A program made the position numbers and the translations under genes. Below are positions 8,687 through 17,139 of a stretch of 43,292 nt of DNA, in pieces. Positions within the stretch are counted from its first letter, which is position 1; every line of letters starts with the position of its first letter. The notes below the pieces were generated by a model. It was not told where the DNA came from, did no database searches, and worked only from the letters and a program-made list of their open reading frames with translations. This DNA is from Thalassotalea sp. (GTDB taxonomy: Bacteria > Pseudomonadota > Gammaproteobacteria > Enterobacterales > Alteromonadaceae): positions 1-43,292 of the forward strand of contig JAKVCY010000145.1 of the NCBI GenBank assembly GCA_022448425.1, read 5' to 3'.

Positions 8687-8743
8687 CGATTATGCGTTAT
8701 TTTGCAATATTCTTTATTATTCTTTGAGATTTTAAGGTTTACT

Positions 8744-8771
8744 TTGTATTTTGTAGCTTTTGCGCTACAAT
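8744..8771 (+). promoter_or_regulatory. Promoter and operator candidate for toxin-antitoxin pair
   Basis: TTGTAT (8744-8749), 16 bases, TACAAT (8766-8771) form a promoter-like pair overlapping a perfect 7-bp inverted repeat TTGTAGC / GCTACAA (8751-8757 and 8764-8770), a plausible autorepressor site. The toxin ATG is at 8779 with no ribosome site, so the first message may be nearly leaderless. Confidence 0.5.
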
Positions 8772-8778
8772 AATTATT

Positions 8779-9078
8779 ATGAAATACGAGATTAGACGAA
8801 CCGACACCTTTGTTAAGTGGATGTCAAAGTTAAAAGACCGACAAGCAATTAGTGCGATTGAGCGCCGTATTATTAGAGCAGGTCTTGGTAATTTAGGTGA
8901 TGTAAAGTCGGTTGGTGATGAAGTTTTGGAAATGCGCTTGTTTGTTTCCAAAGGTTACCGAGTTTATTTCACCATTCGTAATGGTCAGTTAATTTTATTG
9001 CTTAATGGCGGTCATAAAGGTAGCCAGCAAGACGACATTAACAAGGCCAAAGACATTTTAAACAATTTGGAGGATTGA
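8779..9078 (+). CDS. RelE/ParE-superfamily toxin (HigB-type)
   Basis: 99 residues, basic, matching the phage-derived HigB-like group: MKYEIRRTDTFVKWMSKLKDRQAISAIERRI, then a central VLEMRLFVSKGYRVYF and a C-terminal LLNGGHKGSQQDDINKAK. Such toxins cleave mRNA at the ribosome. It overlaps no other gene on its strand, lies opposite to the tail operon, and is followed 2 bases later by its antitoxin. Toxin-first order is typical of HigBA. Confidence 0.85.
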   Translation: MKYEIRRTDTFVKWMSKLKDRQAISAIERRIIRAGLGNLGDVKSVGDEVLEMRLFVSKGYRVYFTIRNGQLILLLNGGHKGSQQDDINKAKDILNNLED

Positions 9079-9080
9079 TC

Positions 9081-9368
9081 ATGGGCGAAAAAACACACCC
9101 TTACAACCCTTTTGATTTCATTGAAACTCAAGAAGAAATCAACGACTTTATGCTTGATTGCTTTAACGACGAAGACCCTCGCGTTTTTGTTGAAGCACTT
9201 GGCTTTTTGGTTAAAAAACATGGTGTAAGCGATGTTGCTGAAGCAACGGGGCTTAACCGTGAAAATTTGTATCGCACGTTGAGCGGTAAATCTAGCCCTA
9301 AGTGGGATACGGTACATAAGTTAATGAAGTGCCTTAATTTAAACCTTGGCACTAAGGCGTTTGCTTAG
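9081..9368 (+). CDS. HigA2-like antitoxin, HTH addiction module antidote
   Basis: 95 residues. ATG at 9081 is preferred over a TTG at 9075 because GGAGG at 9069-9073 is correctly spaced only for the ATG. The C-terminal half has an HTH (VSDVAEATGLNRENLYRTLSGKSSPKWDTVHKLMKCLNL) as in prophage antidote proteins. It neutralises the toxin just upstream and probably represses their joint promoter at the 8751-8770 palindrome. The pair is a cargo unit inside the late operon, transcribed against it. Confidence 0.85.
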   Translation: MGEKTHPYNPFDFIETQEEINDFMLDCFNDEDPRVFVEALGFLVKKHGVSDVAEATGLNRENLYRTLSGKSSPKWDTVHKLMKCLNLNLGTKAFA

Positions 9369-9369
9369 T

Positions 9370-9398
9370 CTACCTACGGGATTTTCCCGTATGTAGGT
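9370..9398 (+). terminator. Hairpin after toxin-antitoxin pair
   Basis: CCTACGGG and CCCGTA-TGTAGG form an imperfect stem with a TTTT loop immediately after the antitoxin stop; only a weak T-run follows. It may end the plus-strand unit before it collides with the tail operon. Confidence 0.4.
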
Positions 9399-9443
9399 TT
9401 ATGCCTTGGTATTCCGTTTTTACTAGGTCTTTTTTCATTATGG

Positions 9444-10001
9444 TTATTTCATTAGTTTATCAAATCGTTTACTCATTTCTTTGTATAGCTCTACTCGATA
9501 ATCACCATTGATAAAGTTTTTCAAACTTGCATCGAGTGCTTTTTTGAACTCACGGTAAATTAATGGTTTGCCTAACTGTGCAGCGGTTAACGGGTAGCGT
9601 TTCTTGGTTTTTCGCTTAACACCAATAGGGCGGTTGCCATTTGGTGATTGAATAACGAAAGCTTCATCCCATTCGTAAGGGCCTAGCTTTAATCCTGTGC
9701 CGGTATTTTTTGCCCCTGCTGAAATGGCGTTTAGGGCTTTTGTTTTGGCGCCCACTCTAATACTTAGGTTATTAGGTTTGGCTCTTCGGTATTTTGAAAA
9801 ACGACTTTTTACTGCTTTTTGTGTAATACCTATCGCCTCGGCTGATGCTTTTGCTGACTGCTTACGAATGATAGTAATGCCACGGTTGAGCACTGACTGA
9901 ACTGCACGGTCACTTTCTCGAGTGCGTAGGGTATTTAAGTTGCGGTTAAAGCGTTTGATTTCACGCTCGAATTCTTTTGAATTTACGCTAATTGATGACA
10001 T
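9444..10001 (-). CDS. Z: Tail completion / minor tail protein Z-like
   Basis: 185 residues, strongly basic. The N-terminal coiled region (KEFEREIKRFNRNLNTLRTRESDRAVQSVLNRG) and the middle (KSRFSKYRRAKPNNLSIRVGAKTKALNAISAG) match the prophage minor tail protein Z family. Lambda Z is needed for correct DNA positioning in the tail. Follows the FII-like gene with a 1-base overlap, matching lambda order. Confidence 0.8.
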   Translation of the reverse strand: MSSISVNSKEFEREIKRFNRNLNTLRTRESDRAVQSVLNRGITIIRKQSAKASAEAIGITQKAVKSRFSKYRRAKPNNLSIRVGAKTKALNAISAGAKNTGTGLKLGPYEWDEAFVIQSPNGNRPIGVKRKTKKRYPLTAAQLGKPLIYREFKKALDASLKNFINGDYRVELYKEMSKRFDKLMK

Positions 10002-10282
10002 TAATTGGCACTCAAAATAATATGCGTTACTGCACCTTGCTTGCGCTGGGTAACATATTTGTATAACTGCCCTGCAATGGTAACCGTGTCGTTTCGTTGC
10101 AGTGAAATACTTGGTGGCAAAGCAGTTATAAAAATATGCTGGTTAGTGTCTAAATCAGCCCATTGATAAGCATTGGCATCAAGAAAGCCGACGACCTCAG
10201 TACCTTTAATAGTTGCGACATCATTAAAGTCAGCAAAAAATACGTTTTGTAAGTCTGCATTGAGGTCATCGGAAAGGTTCAT
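10001..10282 (-). CDS. Head-tail attachment protein, lambda FII-like
   Basis: 93 residues. The pattern matches small head-tail joining proteins: an N-terminal DLNADLQNVFFADFNDVATI, a central VVGFLDANAYQWADLDTNQHIFITAL, and a C-terminal NDTVTIAGQLYKYVTQRKQG. It would bind the neck and accept the tail terminator. Stop is followed directly by Z; upstream is the FI-position gene. Confidence 0.75.
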   Translation of the reverse strand: MNLSDDLNADLQNVFFADFNDVATIKGTEVVGFLDANAYQWADLDTNQHIFITALPPSISLQRNDTVTIAGQLYKYVTQRKQGAVTHIILSAN

Positions 10283-10528
10283 CTATTCTTCGCCTTCTTT
10301 ACCAAACGCTGCATCTAATTCAGCGTCTTCGTCTGATTTTTCTTTAATTGTTTTAGTTGCTTTTGTGTCAACAATTGCACCTTTGCTAGCAGTTACTAGC
10401 TCTTTTGCTAAAGATTCACGAATAGCAATAACGACAGGTTTTTTAGCATCTTTAGCTGGGTAAATGCTTTCACCATTAATACGAATGCCGCGATCTACAC
10501 GAAAATTTACTTTTTTGACTTGTGCCAT
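10283..10528 (-). CDS. Hypothetical protein at lambda FI position
   Basis: 81 residues, with a small folded N-terminal half (VNFRVDRGIRINGESIYPAK) and a charged acidic C-terminus (KEKSDEDAELDAAFGKEGEE). Lambda FI is likewise a small acidic accessory protein between capsid and FII and helps terminase dock on proheads. No family is recognised from sequence. A strong hairpin terminator separates it from the capsid gene upstream. Confidence 0.55.
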   Translation of the reverse strand: MAQVKKVNFRVDRGIRINGESIYPAKDAKKPVVIAIRESLAKELVTASKGAIVDTKATKTIKEKSDEDAELDAAFGKEGEE

Positions 10529-10556
10529 GAGTTTTCCTTGATTAATTAATTTAAAA

Positions 10557-10578
10557 AAAGCGCCAGTTTAGGCGCTTT
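10557..10578 (-). terminator. Intrinsic terminator inside the late operon, after capsid gene
   Basis: Stem AAAGCGCC / GGCGCTTT with a 6-base loop, followed on the minus strand by seven T residues (10553-10559 read as A on plus). It lies between the capsid fusion (stop 10597) and the FI-position gene. Partial termination here would raise capsid over neck and tail mRNA; antiterminated transcripts would read through. Confidence 0.7.
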
Positions 10579-10596
10579 ATTCATTGGTTTAATAGA

Positions 10597-12486
10597 TTAA
10601 CTGCCGTAGCTAAACGCTTGAGCATGACGAACGGCTACATCAACGTCTTGGAATAAACGCATGACTAAGCCACCTGATTTAACTTTTGTTGCTCGGTCTG
10701 GTACAACATCTAATGCACCCCACATACCAAACATGAGTTGAGAGAAATCACCAAACAACATGGTGTTAGCATCCATTTGAGTGCCTACAACAGCTTGATA
10801 ACCATTTACACGATTGTCTTCACCCCACAGGAATTTAGCTGTGCCTGCTGCTTTTTCCGTGGTTTTTAACGTGCCACGCATACTTGGGCGCATTAAGTAG
10901 GCCATGGTTGCTGCATCGGCATTCGCCTCTGCTACATCTGTTTCAAATTCAACAACTTTAGCCCAATTAACACCACCAGTTAGATCAACTGCACCAATGC
11001 CTGCTGTATTGATGATGCCTGTTGGTTGGTTTGCTGCACCAGAACCTTTGATACCGGCAGAGTCTAGGGCTAATGCAAGACCTTGCATGATATCGTTACG
11101 TACTAATGCTTCAATGTCAGGCGTTGATTGAATCATCATGCGACGAGTCATAGGTACAGCGGTTGCCACCGTATGAGGTGACATTTGAACTGTAGAGAAG
11201 TTAAGATCTGAATCAGTAGCTTCTCCATCTTCACCAACCCAGTAGAAGGTTGCTGAACCTGCATGTTTTGGAATGTCTAAGTTGCCTACCAAACCATTCA
11301 TGTATCGGGCGCCTAAACCACCAAGCATAGCTTTAGCGCGCAGGGCTTCTATGAATAGCTCACTGTGCAACTCTGTTGCAACCAATTCTGCACCTTTGCC
11401 AGCGGTGCCTGCTGCTTGTTGGCGCATGAGCATTTGACGCTCAAGGTTTTGGCGAATACCAAATCCCAGTGCTTCTGGGCTCACATAACAACCGTCAGGA
11501 TCTTTGCCTGTACGCTCAGCAATTGCATTAGATAATTCGCGCTCTAAGCCTGCTTGCTTAAAGTTACCTGTTGCAACTGCGCGGAATAACTTAATTACGC
11601 TGTAGCGTTGCAGGTCTTTAGATTCAACGCCAAGGTCAAATACTGTTGACTCTGCATCTGGTGCAGTACGTTTGTTTTGAAGCTCTCGCAATAGTGCATT
11701 ATTAAAGTCTTCAAAGGATTTACCTTCACGAATATGATCATTGGCTAGCGTTTCAGCACCATACTGTTTACCTGTTTCAGCGATACGTTGAGCATCGTTG
11801 AGCGCAGTATTAACAGCTGTGGCTGCTGGTGTTGGTTGAGCTGTTCGAGTTTGAACGGCTGGTTGTTCCGGTGCTTGACGCTGTTCATCTGCTGCCGGGG
11901 TAGTTTCTTCTTGGATTACTTGTTCATCCATTGTAGTTGCCTCTCTGATGTTGACAGTATTGCTTGATTGATCTGAACGACCCACCCCGACAGTGGGGTC
12001 GGCTGGTACAGAAACGGAAGATATTTCCATTGGTTGCCAGCGTGTAACACGGTAATGCTCTGTGTCACCTTCACGCTTGGTTAAGCTGGCTTCAATGATG
12101 CGGTAACCCACGCTTATATTGGTGCGGATGCTGTCTTGCATATCAAGCAGCAGTTGTTCTCCTAGTGGGTTTCTTGATAGTTTTATTTCGGCGTAACCTC
12201 TGCCATTTTCTAACCAGGCTTTGGTTATCACACCTCGTTGGTCTTGCCAGTTATGGTCACAAAGAAATGGACCATTTTGCTCAATGCGAGATAGGTCTAC
12301 TTCACCTTCGTTATGGCCAAGTGTTTCTACCCAGCCCCAGCGTTCTACTTCGAACTCGCTTGAGAAAGAAATAGTGACTGTGCGCTCTTCAACATTAATG
12401 CTGTCTTGCTCTACTTCTGCAAATCTGTAGGCAATAGGGCACTGACCGCCGACAAGCATGTCGCGGGTAATTTGGTTTTCGTTCAT
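10597..12486 (-). CDS. Prohead protease - major capsid protein fusion (HK97 fold)
   Basis: 629 residues. Residues about 30-170 are an S78-type prohead protease, with catalytic His near 78 (LCDHNW) and the Ser region ISSVSVPADP near 156-159. A Gln/Thr/Ala/Pro-rich linker (about 185-230) and a scaffold-like delta segment follow. Residues about 300-629 are the HK97-fold major capsid protein (PKHAGSATFYWVGEDGEATDSD, VNGYQAVVGTQMDANTMLFGDFSQLMFGMWG). The protease probably cuts itself and the scaffold segment off during maturation. Lambda has separate C/Nu3, D and E here; this phage joins C and E and lacks a visible decoration gene. Such fusions are a recognised variant. Confidence 0.9.
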   Translation of the reverse strand: MNENQITRDMLVGGQCPIAYRFAEVEQDSINVEERTVTISFSSEFEVERWGWVETLGHNEGEVDLSRIEQNGPFLCDHNWQDQRGVITKAWLENGRGYAEIKLSRNPLGEQLLLDMQDSIRTNISVGYRIIEASLTKREGDTEHYRVTRWQPMEISSVSVPADPTVGVGRSDQSSNTVNIREATTMDEQVIQEETTPAADEQRQAPEQPAVQTRTAQPTPAATAVNTALNDAQRIAETGKQYGAETLANDHIREGKSFEDFNNALLRELQNKRTAPDAESTVFDLGVESKDLQRYSVIKLFRAVATGNFKQAGLERELSNAIAERTGKDPDGCYVSPEALGFGIRQNLERQMLMRQQAAGTAGKGAELVATELHSELFIEALRAKAMLGGLGARYMNGLVGNLDIPKHAGSATFYWVGEDGEATDSDLNFSTVQMSPHTVATAVPMTRRMMIQSTPDIEALVRNDIMQGLALALDSAGIKGSGAANQPTGIINTAGIGAVDLTGGVNWAKVVEFETDVAEANADAATMAYLMRPSMRGTLKTTEKAAGTAKFLWGEDNRVNGYQAVVGTQMDANTMLFGDFSQLMFGMWGALDVVPDRATKVKSGGLVMRLFQDVDVAVRHAQAFSYGS

Positions 12487-12487
12487 A

Positions 12488-14041
12488 TTATTCCTCGGCT
12501 TCTTTTGAAGGGGTTTCAGCAGGCTTTAACGTTGTGCCTTTGACTAAGCCGATTGACTGAGCCAACTGAATGTTGTCTCCCATCAGCTCTAAGAAATTGT
12601 TCCAACCTTCTGCCAGTTCTTGAGGATCAACGCCTTTGTCCTGAAGCACTTCCATTGGGTTAACGGTGAAGTTTTTGTAACTTTCGGTAATGGCTTGTTC
12701 GTCTTTTAATGGGTCTACCCATTGCCAGCGGCGACCAGCAAAGTTGTAGTTGTTAGCGCGTTCCAAATCAAACGCTTGAAGACCTTTGATTTGATTCCGT
12801 AATAGGGCGTTTCTTAACCAGCGCTCGTATATGACATTTTTTATTTGACTGATGTACCAGCCTTGCATTCTTTTCCAGTGCTCTCTGTCTTCGATAACGG
12901 CTTGACGAAGTGTGGACCAGCTGACTCCTTCAAAGTCATTTGCAAGAACGTTATAGTTCGCATCAACACCACTAGCAGCACCACGTAAGATTGCCTTTTG
13001 AAAGTCACCTGTAGAGTCGTCTGGCATATTAAAGCGACTTTCTCTTGCTTTAAATCCATCAGGTACAACATTGCTTTTACCTGGCTCTAACTCTTGAATA
13101 AACTCACCGTTATCCCAATTTTCATCGTCTTCTGGTGGTGGTTGATCAGGGTCACGTTCATAAATAAGCATGTTACTAGCACCTACTCTTGCGCTGACTA
13201 GTGTTGCTTCTCTAAAACCACGAATATCATGCATATCTAATAGTGCAGCATGAGCCCAAGGTACTCCGCGAGTCTGACCAGGTCGCCACATAGGGAAGGG
13301 CAAAATAATTTCATCTGCTGGAATGCGAATATAACGCCGACCACCGGCTGACCATGTATATTCCCCAGGGTGGCTGGTAAGAAGGTGATAGGCTATATGT
13401 CTACCAAAACCATCTTGCTCAACCCCCATCTTTATTTTGTTACCGTTGGACAAGTCTTTGTATAAGCTGATGTCGAGTAAATCTGCTTCGATAAGTTGAA
13501 ATGCGTACCCAAATTTATTGGGAGCATTATCAATATGACGGATAATCATATCTCCGTCTTGGCTAACAGTTTTGGCAATAAGTTGGTCGGCTTCAATCAT
13601 GTTCATGCGACCTGATATTTCACAAAAACCTTTTCGACAAAATTCTTTAAATGCTACTTCAACTGCTTTATTCGCGTCTTTGTCTAAGTCTCCTTTGCTA
13701 TCACGTATTTGAGATTGCAAGCGAAACCCTTTGTCACCAACGATATGTGTTTGAACCATACCGAAGTATTTTTTTATATAGCCAACATCTTCACCTGCTG
13801 AACGACTCGCAGCGCGCAAGCGTTCAACGTCTCGACGCAATGTTTCATCGACGCTTAGACCAAAACCAATAGGGCTTTTGAATAATCGGTCAGATTTAGA
13901 GGCAGCATAACGCTTTTGTGCGGCTATTTGCTGTGGTGAGAGTTTTCGTTCTTCATGCTCGGGCAGGTCAATGTTACGGATTTCAGGATCTACTCTCTCT
14001 GTAGGCTCATTGCTACCAAAAATCTTTTGCCAAATACTCAT
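12488..14041 (-). CDS. B: Portal protein, lambda B-like
   Basis: 517 residues of the lambda portal family. Conserved blocks include DVERLRAASRSAGEDVGYIKKYFGMVQTHIVG, EIILPFPMWRPGQTRGVPWAHAALLDMHDIRGFREATLVSARVGASNML, and FEGVSWSTLRQAVIEDREHW. A dodecamer forms the DNA entry port at one capsid vertex and binds terminase. Stop lies one base before the capsid fusion start, so they are translationally coupled. Confidence 0.92.
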   Translation of the reverse strand: MSIWQKIFGSNEPTERVDPEIRNIDLPEHEERKLSPQQIAAQKRYAASKSDRLFKSPIGFGLSVDETLRRDVERLRAASRSAGEDVGYIKKYFGMVQTHIVGDKGFRLQSQIRDSKGDLDKDANKAVEVAFKEFCRKGFCEISGRMNMIEADQLIAKTVSQDGDMIIRHIDNAPNKFGYAFQLIEADLLDISLYKDLSNGNKIKMGVEQDGFGRHIAYHLLTSHPGEYTWSAGGRRYIRIPADEIILPFPMWRPGQTRGVPWAHAALLDMHDIRGFREATLVSARVGASNMLIYERDPDQPPPEDDENWDNGEFIQELEPGKSNVVPDGFKARESRFNMPDDSTGDFQKAILRGAASGVDANYNVLANDFEGVSWSTLRQAVIEDREHWKRMQGWYISQIKNVIYERWLRNALLRNQIKGLQAFDLERANNYNFAGRRWQWVDPLKDEQAITESYKNFTVNPMEVLQDKGVDPQELAEGWNNFLELMGDNIQLAQSIGLVKGTTLKPAETPSKEAEE

Positions 14042-14047
14042 GTTTAT

Positions 14048-14563
14048 CTACCGAAATCTAATGGAGCTGCGACGAACAGCTTCGCCACGAGCCACTTTTT
14101 CATTGTGAACTCTCCACGCATAATCATTTTCAAGCTTTTTGAGCGTTTCAAATGGAATCCGTGAAAGGCTTCGCCCTTCAATGGTGTAGTTCTCATGATC
14201 TGTTAATACTCTGCCTTCAAGTCTCTTTCTTATTGAGGTAAGCATTTTTTCATTGTGTGAAAGTACTGTGGTAGTTTCACTAGTGAAGGGGTTTGCCTTA
14301 ACTTCAATACGACCTTCTGCTATCTGAAATTTTTCACCTTCTGATGTTTCAATTAAAAACCAATGGTAGTGATCTGCATTCAATGCAGCACTTTCTGCAC
14401 TGTTAATAGCAACAATAATTTCACCCATTAGATAGGTTGCTGGAATTGTATGTTTGTGCTGCTCAGACATCAGAATGTATTCGTATATAGCCGTTTCGCT
14501 ACCTGTATAATCACGACTCCAAATGACTTTAGTGCCTGAAATAAAACTTTTAGGTTCTGACAT
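14048..14563 (-). CDS. Head-tail joining W-like protein with extra N-terminal domain
   Basis: 171 residues, between terminase large subunit and portal, the place of lambda W (68 residues). The last ~40 residues (ENYTIEGRSLSRIPFETLKKLENDYAWRV) resemble W-like joining proteins. The first ~125 residues are a separate beta-rich domain (AAAL-NADHYHWFLIETSEGEKFQIAEGRIEVKANP) seen before W-like ends in other phage proteins, role unknown. The composite suggests a neck protein fused to an accessory domain; only the C-terminal role is supported. Confidence 0.6.
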   Translation of the reverse strand: MSEPKSFISGTKVIWSRDYTGSETAIYEYILMSEQHKHTIPATYLMGEIIVAINSAESAALNADHYHWFLIETSEGEKFQIAEGRIEVKANPFTSETTTVLSHNEKMLTSIRKRLEGRVLTDHENYTIEGRSLSRIPFETLKKLENDYAWRVHNEKVARGEAVRRSSIRFR

Positions 14564-14565
14564 AA

Positions 14566-16659
14566 TTAATGACCTGAAATAAAACCAGAACTGCGACCGC
14601 TACGCCTTGCTGAACGCTTCGGTTTTGTAGGTTTTTTAGTTGTTTCTTGCTCGCTTTCTTGCGTTGATTGTGCAAATAAATCGACTTGAGAAAGCCTTTG
14701 CTCAAGAGAATCCCAATCTTTAGGTTTCTTTGTATGAATTTTTACAGCCATTGCTGCATGTAGTGCGTAGACTTCACAGTCTAGCGCTTCATTCCTGCGG
14801 CCTGACTTTACTTGCCACACTCTAGCCCCACGTAGATTTCTTGAAGGAGCCTTGATTTCTGCTGTGACTTGTTCCCAGTAATCAACTCTAGCTTCTTGGT
14901 AGCTGTGCATATAAGCACTGGTGCCATTCAAGCGCTTAGAAATAAGGTCTTTGGCTTTATGTGTACCAACCATGTACACCTGAACACCGTGCTTATCAGC
15001 TTTCGTAGCTTTGCGAGCATTATTGTGATCAAGCTTTTGAGGTAAGCGAAAAATTTCTCGTTTACCATTATCATGGCTGTCACCTTTACCTGCCATAATT
15101 AACAATTTTCGATGTTTAGCACTTCTTGTCCTAACCCAGTGGTAAACAGCGTGGTTTGTTGAGCCATCCGACGAGTCAATGGTGATAGAGCTCAGGTTTA
15201 TTCTGCTGAAAACTTCATGTTGAAACCCATCAAACAAAATGCCATCGAGTTCATTCCATACGGGGTCGTTTTTATCTGCCGTATCACCGGCTATTTCTCT
15301 CCATAACAACAACCAGCTTTCTTCGTTACGCCCGAATGCTCTAATTATTATGGCTAGCCGGTCATGCTGAACATCTACTCCTGCGGTGATAATCATGCCG
15401 CCTCGAGGGCAAACTAGCTCTGGATAGTCCTCCGCTTTTGCTTGCAGTTCCTCGTGGTTCAATGAATCCTTATCTTTGTACTCGTAAGGTTTACCCAGCT
15501 TGGAGTTTTGAAAAACAATGCGTCCGTTTTCATCACCTAAACCTGCTTCATGCTCTGCTTCTAAATAGTCTCGGACTATGCTTGCTATTGATGAACCAGG
15601 TATACAGACATATAGTTCTGATAGGTCTTTGAAAGTTTCAACCACTCCATCATTTTCAACTGTTGCAACCCATCCGCAGAATGGGTCACCAGCTTCTTGA
15701 GCATCTTTGCAAGTGTTGAATATATTTTGTTGCCTTTGCCAATCAGACCATGCGGAACCGCAATGGGGGCAAGCGTAAATAGCTGATTCGGGAACATGCC
15801 TTCCAAAGATTGGATGTAATGGGCCATCGTCTTTTTCTAACCAACTAACATTTTCCCAATCTAAAACGTGTGACTCGCCACAGTCATGGCAAGTTACAGG
15901 TAAAATTCTTTGACTACCTAAATTAACGTAATGTTCTACTTTAGATAATCCAGCGACACTTGGTGTGCCACCTAAGATGAACTTTCGCTTTCTAAATCGT
16001 TTAATACGTTCTCGCGCAAGTCTAATTGCATCACCTTGATCACCAACACTATCGTTTGTGTCGTCTGGTTCTTCTACTACAACCACTGGTGATGGTGTTG
16101 ATTTGACGTTAGATACTGAATTTGAGCCAAATACTTTTAAAGAACCGCCAGGAAAGTTCTTTTTATTACTTCTATTTCCCGATTTTCTGCTAGTTGAAAC
16201 GTCAACTTTTCTTGCTAATTCTGGTGTAGCATTAACACATGGAGTGAATTTCTCTTCCATGAAGTCGATTGCTTTGGCATCTTTGGGAAATAAACCAAGC
16301 ATTCGACTTGGTTCTATACAAATATTCTTAGATAGCCAACCGCAAAGTAACATTGTCCAGCCAATTTGAGCTGCTTTAGTTAACCCTATAAATTCGACTT
16401 TCTCATTATCGAAAGCATGCATGACTCCCCAAAAGTAGGGGACGAAATCTGCGTTGTATAAACCTGAAAAGTCAGAGTCTTCAGCAGGTAGCCTAAAATA
16501 AGTTTCCAGCCACTCTTTGGTTGGCAGTCGCTCGACAGGAAGCCAACCCTCAGAAACGGAAATAATTAAATCATTAAGATTGGATTCGGTAATTTCCAAT
16601 AGTTCTGCTGGTAGCGTCAACGATTCCGCTAATTGGTTCACGGTCAATTGATACTCCAT
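14566..16659 (-). CDS. A: Terminase large subunit, lambda A-like
   Basis: 697 residues from the ATG at 16659, which has GAGGA upstream; an earlier TTG at 16671 overlaps that site and is not used. Deviant Walker A near 94-101 (KAAQIGWT), Walker B near 195-202 (VVVVEEPDD), a Cys-rich insert (CHDCGE ... CPHCGS) as in lambda-type terminases, and a nuclease region with GVDVQHDRL. It translocates DNA into proheads and cuts cos. The N-terminus overlaps the small subunit gene by 86 bases. Confidence 0.93.
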   Translation of the reverse strand: MEYQLTVNQLAESLTLPAELLEITESNLNDLIISVSEGWLPVERLPTKEWLETYFRLPAEDSDFSGLYNADFVPYFWGVMHAFDNEKVEFIGLTKAAQIGWTMLLCGWLSKNICIEPSRMLGLFPKDAKAIDFMEEKFTPCVNATPELARKVDVSTSRKSGNRSNKKNFPGGSLKVFGSNSVSNVKSTPSPVVVVEEPDDTNDSVGDQGDAIRLARERIKRFRKRKFILGGTPSVAGLSKVEHYVNLGSQRILPVTCHDCGESHVLDWENVSWLEKDDGPLHPIFGRHVPESAIYACPHCGSAWSDWQRQQNIFNTCKDAQEAGDPFCGWVATVENDGVVETFKDLSELYVCIPGSSIASIVRDYLEAEHEAGLGDENGRIVFQNSKLGKPYEYKDKDSLNHEELQAKAEDYPELVCPRGGMIITAGVDVQHDRLAIIIRAFGRNEESWLLLWREIAGDTADKNDPVWNELDGILFDGFQHEVFSRINLSSITIDSSDGSTNHAVYHWVRTRSAKHRKLLIMAGKGDSHDNGKREIFRLPQKLDHNNARKATKADKHGVQVYMVGTHKAKDLISKRLNGTSAYMHSYQEARVDYWEQVTAEIKAPSRNLRGARVWQVKSGRRNEALDCEVYALHAAMAVKIHTKKPKDWDSLEQRLSQVDLFAQSTQESEQETTKKPTKPKRSARRSGRSSGFISGH

Positions 16660-17023
16660 GCTTGTCCTCAATTAAGGCGATAACCTTTTCAATTGAGTTT
16701 TCATACTCAGACTTAGCTACAGTCACCCACTGATCCATAGCTTCACGAACCTGCTCAAGATCTAAAATTAATTGATGCTCTTTGAACAAGTCTAATTCTT
16801 TCATTTGCGCGCTAGCGAGGGCTTCGCGCGTTTTTGCCATATCTAATTGATGACGAGTCTCTGTAGGAGAACGACCAGCCGCTTTCTCCCTTAGATCGCG
16901 AATGTATGCAACTCTAATTTCATCTAAAGAATTGACTTTGTGATCAAGACCCAAGCGCTTAAGTACATCGCGAAGTTGGCGATCAGATAAGTCCAAATAC
17001 TTGGCAATCTCAACTTGGTTCAA
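16574..17023 (-). CDS. Terminase small subunit, Nu1-like
   Basis: 149 residues with TTG start, AGAGGA about 9 bases before. The N-terminus is a winged-helix DNA reader (VEIAKYLDLSDRQLRDVLKRLGL), followed by a helical linker (ETRHQLDMAKTREALASAQMKELDLFKEHQLI) and a C-terminal part for binding the large subunit. It recognises cos-flanking sites; a cos-like sequence lies about 70 bases upstream. Overlaps the large subunit gene in another frame. Confidence 0.85.
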   Translation of the reverse strand: MNQVEIAKYLDLSDRQLRDVLKRLGLDHKVNSLDEIRVAYIRDLREKAAGRSPTETRHQLDMAKTREALASAQMKELDLFKEHQLILDLEQVREAMDQWVTVAKSEYENSIEKVIALIEDKHGVSIDREPISGIVDATSRTIGNYRIQS

Positions 17024-17087
17024 TTTAGTAATTCCTCTACAGCCCTTTAAAAATCGGAACCCCCTTATAGGAGTTTATATCTGTTAA

Positions 17088-17110
17088 AAAATCGCGAGTT
17101 TCGCTTCGTA
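17088..17110 (-). other. Candidate cos site (cosN-like)
   Basis: The minus strand reads GCGAAACTCGCGATTTTTT, close to the lambda cosN core GCGACCTCGCGGGTTTT with one extra base, with the same GCGA...TCGC dyad. It lies between the lysis genes and the small terminase gene, exactly where lambda has cos, in the same orientation. The site is too degenerate to place the nicks. Confidence 0.4.
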
Positions 17111-17139
17111 TACAGGAATGTTGCCAAAGGACCCGCTGT

